Assembly (NCBI RefSeq): GCF_004118675.1
Contig: NZ_SDHZ01000002.1
Location: 1,586,485 to 1,650,484, forward strand
Reading direction: 5' to 3'
Length of the DNA stretch: 64,000 nt
Origin: Filimonas effusa
GTDB taxonomy: Bacteria > Bacteroidota > Bacteroidia > Chitinophagales > Chitinophagaceae
The notes under the pieces: model-generated
The model's database searches: none
The model's input: the letters and a program-made list of their open reading frames with translations, nothing else
Told to the model about the DNA's origin: nothing
Part shown: positions 35,315 through 44,385 of the stretch, piece by piece
Position numbering within the stretch: position 1 is the stretch's first letter
Layout of the letters: each line of letters opens with the position of its first letter
Position numbers and translations under genes: made by a program

Positions 35315-35824
35315 TCAGTTACGGTCCCAGAAGGCTGGTGGTTCTATGCCAAGGCTGCGGAGGTATACATAACCCTGGGCGCGGTGGTGTACTTCGTTAT
35401 CGATAAAATAAAGCACTGTAGAATAAACTGTTCCTTCGAACTGGCCGAAGGCCATGATAGTTTCGCGGAAACGTTCTTCGGAGATCTGCGGGAAGCGTTC
35501 TATGATGGTTTCTGTTCCTTTATCCCATAGGGCAAGCACGTGGGCTTTGGTTCTTTGCTCTTCGGGATATGAGTGTTCCCAGCTGGAGTCGGTATTCCAT
35601 TTGTCGGTAACAATGCCTTCGATGCCGGGTACGCTTACGTCGATCAATTCTTTTACCATAATAGCAAAGGGGCGCATACCGCCTATGCTGTAGGTAAAGA
35701 ACTGGTCTTCGGGGAATGCTTCGATGGCTTTACGGGTAAGGCGGCGATGGCCTATCCATTCGTTTAGCAGGTCGGCGGAAGAAATGAAGGACTGCGCTTC
35801 AACGGCTGTGTTTTGTGTTGTCAT
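35315..35824 (-). CDS. DinB-family protein
   Basis: 169 residues starting MTTQNTAVEAQSF. It has the four-helix DinB/YfiT layout: AFPEDQFFTYSIGGMRPFAIMVKELI in the first half and FIDNEVHHRAQGYVYLRSLGI at the C-terminus, where the His residues of the metal triad sit. DinB-like proteins bind a divalent metal; many act as thiol transferases, but the role of this one is unknown. It is convergent with the kinase gene. Confidence 0.85.
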   Translation of the reverse strand: MTTQNTAVEAQSFISSADLLNEWIGHRRLTRKAIEAFPEDQFFTYSIGGMRPFAIMVKELIDVSVPGIEGIVTDKWNTDSSWEHSYPEEQRTKAHVLALWDKGTETIIERFPQISEERFRETIMAFGQFEGTVYSTVLYFIDNEVHHRAQGYVYLRSLGIEPPAFWDRN

Positions 35825-35959
35825 AACGATAAGATTTCTGTTATTGTGTGTTTGCTTACACAAAGGAAAAAAGAGGCACTGACAACCTTATGGCAGCCTG
35901 TTTTCGAATTATAAAAAAAAGACGGAGATAGTAGAGTAGAATGCAGCTATACCAGTCAC

Positions 35960-36361
35960 TTAATCTTTTTTCAGATCGATAACCAATTCTTTGGGCGTTA
36001 GTGTACGATTTGCTTTTGTGGCAATATCTATGGCGATGCCTATTATACCTCCAAAAAGCAAGTTGGGCCAGATCCAGCCGTTGTGTTTATAACCGAGATT
36101 AATGATTGAATCCTGGTATCCCGGCTTATGGAATAGGAGAACATATCCTTTTTTTCCACTGCTGTCTTTTAACGGTTCTCCGCTACGCTTCAGGTATAGT
36201 TCAGGAAGGGCGCCTGTTTGTTTCGTACCATTAATGTACACGTTGACATTATCCTGTTTATAACTTACCGGAATTGATTGTCTACTGCCTTTGATAATGG
36301 TGGCGCAAGAGGAAAAAAAGGAGATAATAGCAATAAAGGCCAGGATTGGTTTTGATGTCAT
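35960..36361 (-). CDS. Small lipoprotein of unknown function
   Basis: 133 residues starting MTSKPILAFIAIISFFSSC; the lipobox FSSC predicts lipidation. It continues ATIIKGSRQSIPV, a start common in short Bacteroidota lipoproteins, then a beta-rich part and a hydrophobic stretch GWIWPNLLFGGIIGIAIDIAT near residues 95-115 that could be a membrane segment. An upstream in-frame ATG adds ten residues without benefit. Function not recognised. Confidence 0.72.
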   Translation of the reverse strand: MTSKPILAFIAIISFFSSCATIIKGSRQSIPVSYKQDNVNVYINGTKQTGALPELYLKRSGEPLKDSSGKKGYVLLFHKPGYQDSIINLGYKHNGWIWPNLLFGGIIGIAIDIATKANRTLTPKELVIDLKKD

Positions 36362-36565
36362 ATATTGGTTATTTGAGAAACAAAATACCAAAACCAGCGC
36401 ATAAATACCAGCCGGTTAAAAAAAGAAGTTGCGGGTTATTTTGCCGGATGCGTTTGCATACTGGTTAACCGGCCAGCTATTGATTAAAATAAAACAAGTG
36501 TATGATAACTGAATCCTGTTTGAAAGCCTGTAGCTATTTGGATCTATCTATCATACACCTGTTTA

Positions 36566-36775
36566 TTAGCTCTTGTTTTCTTTTTTATCTTTTTCCTGTT
36601 TTTTATCGCCGTCTTCTTCTTCCATGGTTTCTTTAGCTGATTGTACTAAAGAAGAGATGGGGCCTTCCATATGTTCCTGCGGGTCGGTAGTGTGCAAGGT
36701 TTCGGGATCGGGCTTTATAGCGTCTTTATCCTTTTCCTTTTTGGGGTCTTTGTTTGTTACATCTTTCTGTGTCAT
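36566..36775 (-). CDS. Small highly charged protein of unknown function
   Basis: 69 residues from ATG 36775 (MTQKDVTNKDPKKEKDK). Nearly all residues are Lys, Glu, Asp or polar except a short SSLVQSAKETMEEE, so it is predicted to be disordered. It is divergent from the osmC-like gene, with the palindrome 36888-36911 in between. Composition is unusual enough that it might be mis-called, but frame and spacing support a gene. Confidence 0.5.
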   Translation of the reverse strand: MTQKDVTNKDPKKEKDKDAIKPDPETLHTTDPQEHMEGPISSLVQSAKETMEEEDGDKKQEKDKKENKS

Positions 36776-36887
36776 AGGTAATTGTTTTTGTGTTCTGTTG
36801 ATTAGAAGTAAAATCATGCCAAGGGCAGCAGGATCAGCAGAAGTTTTGGGCTGAACCTTTTGGGTGTTTTCCTGTTAACCCAGTTCC

Positions 36888-36911
36888 ATATTTTAACCTG
36901 GGTTAAAATAT
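36888..36911. promoter_or_regulatory. Perfect palindromic operator upstream of the OsmC gene
   Basis: ATATTTTAACC, a TG centre, then GGTTAAAATAT: an 11-bp perfect inverted repeat. It overlaps the -7-like box AATATTTG (36907-36914) of the OsmC gene. Further GTTAACC and GGTTAGGTTAG half-site-like stretches lie on either side. A repressor site is inferred; no regulator gene is adjacent. Confidence 0.6.
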
Positions 36912-36975
36912 TTGCACGGGTTAGGTTAGAACTTTACATCATCAAAAAACAATACAAACACTAAACTTGAAATTT

Positions 36976-37398
36976 ATGAAAAGGACAGCAAACGCTCATT
37001 GGAATGGCAACCTGAAAGAAGGAAATGGTACTATTTCAACGCAGAGCACTACCCTGAGCAATACGCAATACTCTTTCAATACCCGTTTTGCCGAGGGTGT
37101 GGGCACCAATCCTGAAGAACTGTTAGGCGCTTCGCATGCGGGATGTTTTACCATGGCATTAAGCGCTGCGCTCACTGAAAAAGGGATCACTGCCGGGGAT
37201 CTGGATACAAAGGCGACAGTAGAATTTGACATGTCGGCTCTGAAGATCTCGAACATTACACTTGACTTAAAGGCTTCTGCCATTGAAGGCGTTTCGGAGG
37301 AGGATTTCAAGGCTTTTGCGAACGGAGCGAAAGAGAATTGTCCTATATCAAAGGCGCTTGGCGGGACGAATATTACGCTGAATGTGATTTATGGTTAG
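36976..37398 (+). CDS. OsmC-family peroxiredoxin
   Basis: Started at ATG 36976 (140 aa; a TTG at 36967 is less likely). OsmC-type thiol peroxidases reduce organic hydroperoxides. Both redox cysteines are visible: HAGCFTMALSAAL (near residue 55) and KENCPISKALGG (near 122). RTANAHWNGNLKEGNGT at the start is typical of the OsmC rather than the Ohr branch. A palindromic operator in the promoter suggests inducible expression. The gene is convergent with the HD-domain gene, 11 bp apart. Confidence 0.93.
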   Translation: MKRTANAHWNGNLKEGNGTISTQSTTLSNTQYSFNTRFAEGVGTNPEELLGASHAGCFTMALSAALTEKGITAGDLDTKATVEFDMSALKISNITLDLKASAIEGVSEEDFKAFANGAKENCPISKALGGTNITLNVIYG

Positions 37399-37409
37399 TG
37401 CCGGCAGGT

Positions 37410-37937
37410 TTACTTAAACATTGGCAAGGGATAAAAGGGGTGCCGGAAAGCGTGTCCGGAAACGCCTTTCAGGAGGAACAGGTGGAAACCCCGGCCGGGA
37501 TAGTTCCGCCTGTTTTCTTTTAGTTGCTTTGGTTTGAGGCCGAAGCGGAAGAGGCCAAAGGATACGTCGGTCCAGTCGGCTTTTCTGAAAGTTTCTACTG
37601 TAAGCTGGTAGTTTCCTTTGTATTTAGCGGTTTTATGATGCCAGTAGATCATGGCGGCGATTTCTTCGACCCAGTCGCATGCACCTTCTTCGGTCAAATA
37701 ATATTCTGCCTGTTCTATAGAGGGGTCGATATAATCGAAGGAATGTTTTATCCAAATACCTATATCATGAAAGACTGCTGCGACGGCGTATTTTCCGGCG
37801 TTGGCTTCTGTGGGGTCGATTAAAAGGCAATTGAGATAAACGCGGTAAACGTGGTTGCGATAGGCATTGAACTGCCCTCCTATTACCTCCTTATAAGACA
37901 GGAGCAGACTTTCGATCAGTTCGTTTGCCGAAGACAT
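37410..37937 (-). CDS. HD-domain protein
   Basis: 175 residues with the HD metal-dependent phosphohydrolase core: YRNHVYRVYLNC (His), AAVFHDIGIW (His-Asp pair), AAMIYWHHK and the final Asp in RKADWTDVSFG. Normal small-HD length. These proteins usually hydrolyse nucleotides or other phosphates; the substrate is unknown. It has no clear operon partner. Confidence 0.85.
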   Translation of the reverse strand: MSSANELIESLLLSYKEVIGGQFNAYRNHVYRVYLNCLLIDPTEANAGKYAVAAVFHDIGIWIKHSFDYIDPSIEQAEYYLTEEGACDWVEEIAAMIYWHHKTAKYKGNYQLTVETFRKADWTDVSFGLFRFGLKPKQLKENRRNYPGRGFHLFLLKGVSGHAFRHPFYPLPMFK

Positions 37938-38090
37938 AGGGTGCCTGATTGGGATTCTTTACAAGTTACTTTCTATCTTCTGCATTTGCAAGGAAAAGAA
38001 AATATAAAATATTTTATGGAAAACGAATACATGGTGCATCTGATTATCAGAAGGTTGCACTGCTGTTCGGGGGGATAGCAGCGAAAGCTA

Positions 38091-38115
38091 AAAAGCCCCG
38101 GTTAACCGGGGCTTT
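38091..38115. terminator. Bidirectional intrinsic terminator
   Basis: AAAAGCCCCGG, a TTAA loop and CCGGGGCTTTT form a perfect 11-bp stem with A and T tracts on both sides. It lies just past the stop of the 38137 minus-strand gene. Confidence 0.85.
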
Positions 38116-38136
38116 TCACTACAACTACACACTACA

Positions 38137-38568
38137 CTATTTGCTTTTGTAAAAGTCTCTTTTGGCCTGTGTTATTGCCATTTCGCGTTCATTTTTCAAT
38201 GAGCGGACCGTTGCTCTTCGTTCTTTACCGCTAATGCTATTATCGTCTCTGGCGGCATTGATCTTTTGCTGATATTCATGTTTAATATCGTCGATCTGCA
38301 TGTCGAGCTTAGACGGTTTAGGTGCGTAGCGATAACCGTTGTTATAATAGGGACCGGGGTATCCAAAGCCGTATCCATATCCCCATCCCAGGTAAGGAGC
38401 GCCCATTCCATAATACATCGGGAAATAAGGTCCTGCAGAAACAATTACCCGGCTGCCACCCCGGTAAAAATTGCCGCCACCCCGTATACCACCGCCCACG
38501 TGTCTTTGCGCATTTGCAGCAGTAAAAAGGCCAAGCGACAACAACAGCATCATTCCTATCTTTTTCAT
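38137..38568 (-). CDS. Secreted Gly/Tyr-rich small protein
   Basis: 143 residues starting MKKIGMMLLLSLGLFTAANAQ, a clear signal peptide. Residues 22-80 are very rich in Gly, Tyr and Pro (GWGYGYGFGYPGPYY); residues 85-143 are a charged helical segment (IDDIKHEYQQKINAARD). The combination suggests a periplasmic or surface protein with a flexible N-terminal part. No family function known. Followed directly by a strong terminator. Confidence 0.75.
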   Translation of the reverse strand: MKKIGMMLLLSLGLFTAANAQRHVGGGIRGGGNFYRGGSRVIVSAGPYFPMYYGMGAPYLGWGYGYGFGYPGPYYNNGYRYAPKPSKLDMQIDDIKHEYQQKINAARDDNSISGKERRATVRSLKNEREMAITQAKRDFYKSK

Positions 38569-38669
38569 GTTGTTACGGGTTTTTAATCTACCTATAAGAC
38601 GTAAAAACGGCCCGAAAATTACATGGGTCAATGCGTTATAACATTTAGCTAACAGTAGTTCGCGAGCCC

Positions 38670-39494
38670 TCAGGGGCAGGCCTGCAGTACGGCGTAAAGG
38701 ATCTTACGATTGGCGTCGGTAAAAGTCCGGGAAGTGTCGGTGGGAACGAAGTGCAGCTTAAAAGCCGACATGGCGGCGAGGCTGTCTTTACAATTATAGC
38801 CTACTATTCTCAGGGCCTGAACGGCGTTAAAGTTTTCGGGGATCTGGCTGCCGGTGGTATCGGAATACCAGAGGCCATAACCTCCGGCAGCCAGGCGTTG
38901 CCAGGGGAAATACCTGGAGGGGTCTACTTTTCGTCCCGGTGCAATATCGGAATGGCCGATGAAATGGTGTGCGGGGATGCTGTAGTCTTTTTTCAGTTTA
39001 CGTAAAAGGCGCATCAGGCTGGTGATCTGTTCTTCGGTAAAGGGTTCGTTGCCGTTGTTATCGATTTCGATGCCTATGCTGCTACTGTTGATATCGGAAT
39101 TACCGCCCCATTGAGAGACGCCGGCGTGCCAGGCGCGGAGGTAGTCGTTAAGCATGTGGTGGATAGTGCCGTTTTTACAGATGACATAATGTGCGCTTAC
39201 CTGTGAAGCCTGCCTGGTAAAAGCGGCGAGCGTTTGTTCGCAGGAGTTTTGGGCGGTATGGTGTATGATAACGAAGTTGGGTTTTCGTAACCCGAAATTG
39301 GTTGTTCCTACCCAATAGGCCGGAGGTAAGGAATCGGGGGCAGGTTGCGCTTTTAATACTGCCGCCAGTGATTTTACTTCGCGGCGGTAGGTTTTATTGG
39401 CAGCTGCGTAGGGATTATGGCTGCAACCTATGTTTATTGCCATTATTCCTCCTATGAGCGTTGCTCCTATTTTCCGAAATGCGGCTATTTTCAT
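38670..39494 (-). CDS. N-acetylmuramoyl-L-alanine amidase, lipoprotein (AmiD-like)
   Basis: A 274-residue zinc amidase (Amidase_2 / PGRP fold) that cuts the lactyl-peptide bond of muropeptides. Lipobox INIGC near residue 24 anchors it to a membrane. Zinc and catalytic motifs: FVIIHHTAQNSC (His), AHYVICKNGTIHHML, SIGIEIDNNG (Glu), and FIGHSDIAPGRKVDP (second zinc His, catalytic Lys region). Length fits AmiD without an added binding domain. A role in wall recycling is inferred. Confidence 0.92.
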   Translation of the reverse strand: MKIAAFRKIGATLIGGIMAINIGCSHNPYAAANKTYRREVKSLAAVLKAQPAPDSLPPAYWVGTTNFGLRKPNFVIIHHTAQNSCEQTLAAFTRQASQVSAHYVICKNGTIHHMLNDYLRAWHAGVSQWGGNSDINSSSIGIEIDNNGNEPFTEEQITSLMRLLRKLKKDYSIPAHHFIGHSDIAPGRKVDPSRYFPWQRLAAGGYGLWYSDTTGSQIPENFNAVQALRIVGYNCKDSLAAMSAFKLHFVPTDTSRTFTDANRKILYAVLQACP

Positions 39495-39621
39495 GAAATG
39501 GGTAGTTATAGGAGAAAGTTAAGAAGATGCGGTCAGAAAACATCAGCGAAATTGCTGTTGGCGGATCAGGACGAGCGTGCCTTTAGCTATTTCTTGTTAC
39601 GGAGAAGATCGTTACCGATGA

Positions 39622-39858
39622 GCATGGCATTTACGTTTTAAAAAAGCGACTTCGAATACTGTTGTTGAATATATACAGCGTGTAAAGATAGAAGCCGCCA
39701 AAAAGGGGCTTGAAACCAGCCGCAAAAGTGTGAATGAGCTGATGTATGATGTTGGTTATTCCGATACCAAAGCTTTCAGAACCGTATTCCGCAAGGTAAC
39801 GGGGTTATCGCCTGTTCAGTATCGTAACAAGTATAACAAAGAGGCTATTGCGAACTAA
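39622..39858 (+). pseudogene. C-terminal remnant of an AraC-family (GlxA-like) regulator
   Basis: This 78-codon open stretch after TGA (39619-39621) encodes a recognisable second HTH of an AraC-type regulator: RFKKATSNTVVEYIQRVKI, then ELMYDVGYSDTKAFRTVFRK and TGLSPVQYRNKYNK, ending at TAA 39856-39858. No start codon or upstream ligand domain is in frame; the sequence just before it looks scrambled (MSM..F-like in another frame), suggesting a deletion with frame disruption. It is therefore a decayed gene end, lying between the amidase and efflux operons. The rest of 39495-39972 shows no other gene. Confidence 0.75.
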
Positions 39859-39972
39859 GCGGAAAGGCTTTCTCACTTGTTGATCGTGCATTGCATGGCT
39901 ACCCGTTTATAGACAGTCCGTCCCGCACCGGGGACGACTTCGATAGGGTTGGTGCAGCCGGCACGATTACAA

Positions 39973-41268
39973 TTATAATGCGAGCATGCTGGCTAAGCGT
40001 TTCAATTCTATTTCGGAAGATTTGGCGGCGAAGTTGAGGTTTATGAGCCTGTAGCCTGCATCTTCAAAGCTTTTCTGGGCTTCTCTTACTTCGAGGATGG
40101 TTGCCTGTTTTACCTGAAATTTCTGCATTACGAGATCCAGCAGCTGCTGGGCAATGTGGAAGTTGGCCTGTTCTGTTTCGAGCTGCTGCATTGTGATGCT
40201 ATATGCCTGGTAGGTTTTAACCATATTGGCTTCGTAGTCGCGGATGACGCCGCGGCGTTGGAGGTCGGCATTTTTTACATCGTATTCCGCTGCCTGTTGC
40301 TGGCGTTTTACGGCACTGCCGTTATAGATGGGAATGGTTACGTTTAAACCTAAAACGGGGCCGTAGCTGTTATTTAAACGCGTATCGCCCGCAGCGCTTT
40401 TGTTATAGATAAAGTTATAGCCACCATTAAGCCTTAGGGAAGGATAACGTTGTGCGGCGGTTTCTTTTACGATAAACTCATTGATCTTTACCTGTTGTTC
40501 AGCTGCGATGATATCGGGGTTTGTTGTGAGCCTATTTGAAATGGTTTCGAGCAGGATCCCTTTTTCGACGAGGATGGTGTCGGCGATAGCAATGCTTGAA
40601 TCGGCCTGCAGGGTGAGTTGCCGTAACAGTTCTGTTTTTGCCTGTTTGATGACCAGTTCCTGTGACTGTTGGGCCTGCAGTAAAGCTGTAAGATCGAGTT
40701 GTACCTGGAAGAGGTCGGCATTATTGGCAAGGCCTACGCTCTGCTGCACCTTTATGATATCGAGTCTTTGTTGTGAAACGGCTATGGACTGTTCTATTGT
40801 TTTTACATAACCCTGCTGGCGTACGATATCGAAGTAGGCGACCATTACCCCTGCGATGGTATTCTGAATTTGTGCGTTGAGTAATTGTTCTGATTGCTTC
40901 TGGAGCTGATCGAGCCTGTTTTTGGTGGCTATCACGCGGTATCCGTTAGACAGAAGGATACTGCCTGTAGCGCTGGCGCTGAGGTTATTGGCGGCAACGT
41001 TGCTTCTTTTTGTATTCCGGGCTGTATTGGCGAACTCCTGGTTAATGGATGTGATCTGTTCGTTATCGGTGGCAGTGGCGCTTACGGTAGGTAAGCCTCC
41101 TGCAACGCCGTAGTTATTCAATACGGCGTTTCTTGAAACGTTGTTCTTAGCCAGTTGTATATCGAGGCTGTTCTTTAGTGCAATATTTATGGCATCGGGG
41201 AGTGTGAGCTGCTGTGCCATAGCCAGCGCTGGCATTCCCAAGAGAGCTATTATCAGCGTTCTTTTCAT
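39973..41268 (-). CDS. TolC-family outer-membrane efflux protein
   Basis: A 431-residue channel protein with a signal peptide (MKRTLIIALLGMPALAMAQ) and the two repeated outer-membrane efflux (OEP) helical hairpins: TLPDAINIALKNSLDIQLAKNN at the start and a second copy around residues 230-430, ending ELKRLASMLAL. It forms the outer-membrane exit duct of the pump encoded directly upstream; it starts 12 bp after the RND permease gene and is last in the operon. Substrates unknown. Confidence 0.92.
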   Translation of the reverse strand: MKRTLIIALLGMPALAMAQQLTLPDAINIALKNSLDIQLAKNNVSRNAVLNNYGVAGGLPTVSATATDNEQITSINQEFANTARNTKRSNVAANNLSASATGSILLSNGYRVIATKNRLDQLQKQSEQLLNAQIQNTIAGVMVAYFDIVRQQGYVKTIEQSIAVSQQRLDIIKVQQSVGLANNADLFQVQLDLTALLQAQQSQELVIKQAKTELLRQLTLQADSSIAIADTILVEKGILLETISNRLTTNPDIIAAEQQVKINEFIVKETAAQRYPSLRLNGGYNFIYNKSAAGDTRLNNSYGPVLGLNVTIPIYNGSAVKRQQQAAEYDVKNADLQRRGVIRDYEANMVKTYQAYSITMQQLETEQANFHIAQQLLDLVMQKFQVKQATILEVREAQKSFEDAGYRLINLNFAAKSSEIELKRLASMLAL

Positions 41269-41280
41269 TTTAACAGCTGT

Positions 41281-44200
41281 TTATTCTGTTATGTGAGTTT
41301 CATGTACTTTGTGTTTTCCAGATATGTATGTGTATACTGCAGGGATAACAAAAAGTGTCAAAATTAGTGAGAAAACGATACCACCTACGATCACGATACC
41401 GAGTGGGATACGGCTGGTAGATGCGGCACCCAGGCTCAATGCAATAGGCAGGGCGCCCAGTGAGGTTGCCAGGCTTGTCATTAAGATAGGACGCAGGCGT
41501 TGCTGTGCGGCTTCGAGTACGGCCTGTTTTCTTGGCAATCCTATTTCGCGTTTCTGGTTTGCAAACTCTACTATAAGGATACCGTTTTTGGTAACGAGGC
41601 CTATGAGCATGATCATACCTATTTCCGAGAAGATATTGAGTGTTTGTCCGAAGATGTATAAGCTCAAGAATGCCCCTGCTGCTGCGAGCGGAACGGTGAA
41701 CATGATGGTAAACGGGTCGAGGAAGCTTTCGAACTGTGCGGCCAACACCAGGTAGATGAATACGAGCGCCAGCACGACGGCGAACATGATGTTGGATGAG
41801 CTTTCGGCATAGTCACGTGATGCCCCTGAGAGGGCCGTTTGATAGGTGTGGTCGAGTAATTTATTACCGATAGCCTGCATTGCTGCGATGCCGTCGCCAA
41901 TGGTTTTACCATCGGCAAGGGAAGCTGAGATGGTAGCTGCCTTATAGCGGTTAAAGTGGTAGAGTGTTGCGGGGCTGCTGCTTTCTTCGAGGTGGATCAC
42001 GGCGTCGAGGGGAATGTTTTCGCCCCTGTTGTTGCGGACGTACAGTTTGTCGATATCGCCGGGTTTATTACGATCGTTCCGTTCTACCTGGGCTATTACC
42101 TGGTACTGGAAGCCATTCATAATAAAATAGGCCATACGTCCGCCGGAGAATGCGGCCTGTGCGGCGGCAACAATATCGGCTGTAGATACGCCGAGGTCGC
42201 GGGCTTTGATCCTGTCGACAGAAAGCTGGATCTCGGGTTTATTGAATTTGAGGTTAACGTCGACGTTCGAGAAAGTTTTGTCTTTACGTGCTTCGGCCAG
42301 GAATTCAGGGATCATTTCCTTCAGTTTTTCGAGGTCCTGGTTCTGGAGTACAAACTGGACTGGCAGGCCTGAACGTGATCCTGAACCTACTGAGATGGTT
42401 TGTTCCTGTACTGCGAAGATGCGGGCTTCGTTAAAGCGGCGGAGTTTTTTCTGGAGGTCGGCTGCTATTTCGCTTTGGGTGCGGTCACGTTCGGCGGGGT
42501 CGATCAGTCCGATCCTTGGTTGTGAGGTATTGGTAGCGGTAGAAGAGAAGCCTCCTCCGGTTCTTGCGAATACGAAGTCGCGTTCGGGAACGGAATCATA
42601 TAAGAAGTTAGCTACTTCATCGGTGAGGTCCTGCATGTATTCGAAGCTTGTACCTTCTGCTGCGGTAGCGGTGAAGCGAATGGAGCTACGGTCTTCGAGC
42701 GGTGCAATTTCGCTTTGCAGGTGGCCGAGTGTAAACCAGATGAGGCCGAAGCAGACCACTATAATGATCCAGGACACCCAGCGTACGCTCATGAAAGCTT
42801 CGAGCCAGCGCCGGTAGCCGTTTTCCATTGCCTGGAAGAAGGGTTCTGTTTTTTTATAGAACCAGCCATGGTCGGCGTTTTTACGGGTAAGATAAACGTT
42901 TAGTACGGGAGTGATGGTAAGCGAAACGAACGCCGAGATCAATACTGCGGCTGCGAGCACCACACCAAACTCGCGGAACAGTCGTCCTACGAAACCTTCG
43001 AGGAAGATCACCGGCAGGAATACGATGGCAAGTGTGATAGAGGTTGAGATAACTGCGAAAAAGATTTCTTTACTTCCTTCGAGCGCTGCTTTGCGGATGG
43101 GCATACCTTCTTCGAGCTTACGGAAGATATTTTCCGTGACCACGATACCATCATCGACCACGAGGCCTGTTGCCAGCACTATACCCAAGAGCGTAAGCAC
43201 GTTAACGGTAAAGCCGCAGATGTACATGATGAAGAAGGTGGCTATGAGTGATATGGGGATATCTATCAGGGGCCTGATGGCGATGAGCCAGCTACGGAAG
43301 AAGAAGAAGATAACGAGCACCACGAGGCCGAACGAGATCAGGAGCGTTTCTTTCACTTCGTCGAGAGAGTGGCGGATGTTGCGGGTATTATCGATAAGGA
43401 CGTTGAACGAGATATCTTCTTTGTTGCCGTCCTGGATTTCTTTCAGGCGTTTATAGAATTCGTCGGCGATGGTGATGTTGTTGGCTCCGGGCTGTGGTAT
43501 AATGGCGAGGCCTACTGCATTCACGCCATTGAATTTCCAGCCACGGTCTAATTGTTCGGGGCCGAGTTCAACCGTTGCTACGTCGTTGAGGCGAACGATA
43601 CCTGCGGTATCCTGGCGGATGATAAGGTCTCTGAACTGCTGTTCTGAAGTAAGGCGTCCGAGTGTGCGGATGGTAAGTTCTGTGCTGTTGCCGTAGATCT
43701 TTCCTGGGGGCAGTTCTACGTTTTCGCTATTGAGCGCTGTTCTGATATCGGTAAGGGCTACGCCGTAGGCGTTGAGTTTATCGGGTTTGAGCCATAAGCG
43801 CATGGCGTAGCGCTTTTGTCCGAAGATATTAATAGAGCTGATGCCGTCGATGGTTTGCAGTTGTTGCTGGAGGACGTTTTCGGCATAGTCGCTAAGGTCC
43901 ATCAGACCTTTGGTGCGGCTTTGAACTGCGAGCAATAATATGAAGTCGCTGTTGGCGTCGGCTTTAGAGACTACGGGTGGGGCGTCGATATCCTGGGGCA
44001 GGCTGCGTTGTGCCTGGCTTACCTTATCGCGGACGTCGCTTGCTGCTGCTTCGAGATCGGTTCCGAGGTTAAACTCTACGGTGATATTGCTGCTACCCTG
44101 CTGACTTGAGGAGGTGATGGTACGAATGCCGGGGATACCATTGATCTGTTTTTCCAATGGTTCGGTGATCTGGCTTTCGATGATATCCGAGTTGGCGCCT

Positions 44201-44355
44201 GTGTAGGAGGTAGATACGTTGATAACCGGGGGATCGATGGCCGGGTAATCTCTTACAGCCAGAAATGTATAACCCACTACGCCCAGGAGGATGATGAAGA
44301 TATTCATCACGGTAGCGAATACCGGGCGTTTGAGTGATAACTCCGAAATGTTCAT
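41281..44355 (-). CDS. RND-family inner-membrane efflux permease (AcrB/MexB type)
   Basis: 1024 residues, the normal HAE1/AcrB size, with 12 membrane helices and two large periplasmic loops. The start MNISELSLKRPVFATVMNI is typical. Proton-relay residues are present: the paired Asp in GLVVDDGIVVTENI (helix 4) and the Lys in LVTKNGILIVEFA (helix 10). It exports drugs, detergents or metabolites by proton exchange. It lies 30 bp after the adaptor gene and 12 bp before the TolC gene. Confidence 0.95.
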   Translation of the reverse strand: MNISELSLKRPVFATVMNIFIILLGVVGYTFLAVRDYPAIDPPVINVSTSYTGANSDIIESQITEPLEKQINGIPGIRTITSSSQQGSSNITVEFNLGTDLEAAASDVRDKVSQAQRSLPQDIDAPPVVSKADANSDFILLLAVQSRTKGLMDLSDYAENVLQQQLQTIDGISSINIFGQKRYAMRLWLKPDKLNAYGVALTDIRTALNSENVELPPGKIYGNSTELTIRTLGRLTSEQQFRDLIIRQDTAGIVRLNDVATVELGPEQLDRGWKFNGVNAVGLAIIPQPGANNITIADEFYKRLKEIQDGNKEDISFNVLIDNTRNIRHSLDEVKETLLISFGLVVLVIFFFFRSWLIAIRPLIDIPISLIATFFIMYICGFTVNVLTLLGIVLATGLVVDDGIVVTENIFRKLEEGMPIRKAALEGSKEIFFAVISTSITLAIVFLPVIFLEGFVGRLFREFGVVLAAAVLISAFVSLTITPVLNVYLTRKNADHGWFYKKTEPFFQAMENGYRRWLEAFMSVRWVSWIIIVVCFGLIWFTLGHLQSEIAPLEDRSSIRFTATAAEGTSFEYMQDLTDEVANFLYDSVPERDFVFARTGGGFSSTATNTSQPRIGLIDPAERDRTQSEIAADLQKKLRRFNEARIFAVQEQTISVGSGSRSGLPVQFVLQNQDLEKLKEMIPEFLAEARKDKTFSNVDVNLKFNKPEIQLSVDRIKARDLGVSTADIVAAAQAAFSGGRMAYFIMNGFQYQVIAQVERNDRNKPGDIDKLYVRNNRGENIPLDAVIHLEESSSPATLYHFNRYKAATISASLADGKTIGDGIAAMQAIGNKLLDHTYQTALSGASRDYAESSSNIMFAVVLALVFIYLVLAAQFESFLDPFTIMFTVPLAAAGAFLSLYIFGQTLNIFSEIGMIMLIGLVTKNGILIVEFANQKREIGLPRKQAVLEAAQQRLRPILMTSLATSLGALPIALSLGAASTSRIPLGIVIVGGIVFSLILTLFVIPAVYTYISGKHKVHETHITE

Positions 44356-44385
44356 GATTCTTATTTCAATTTGCTGTTGACAAGA

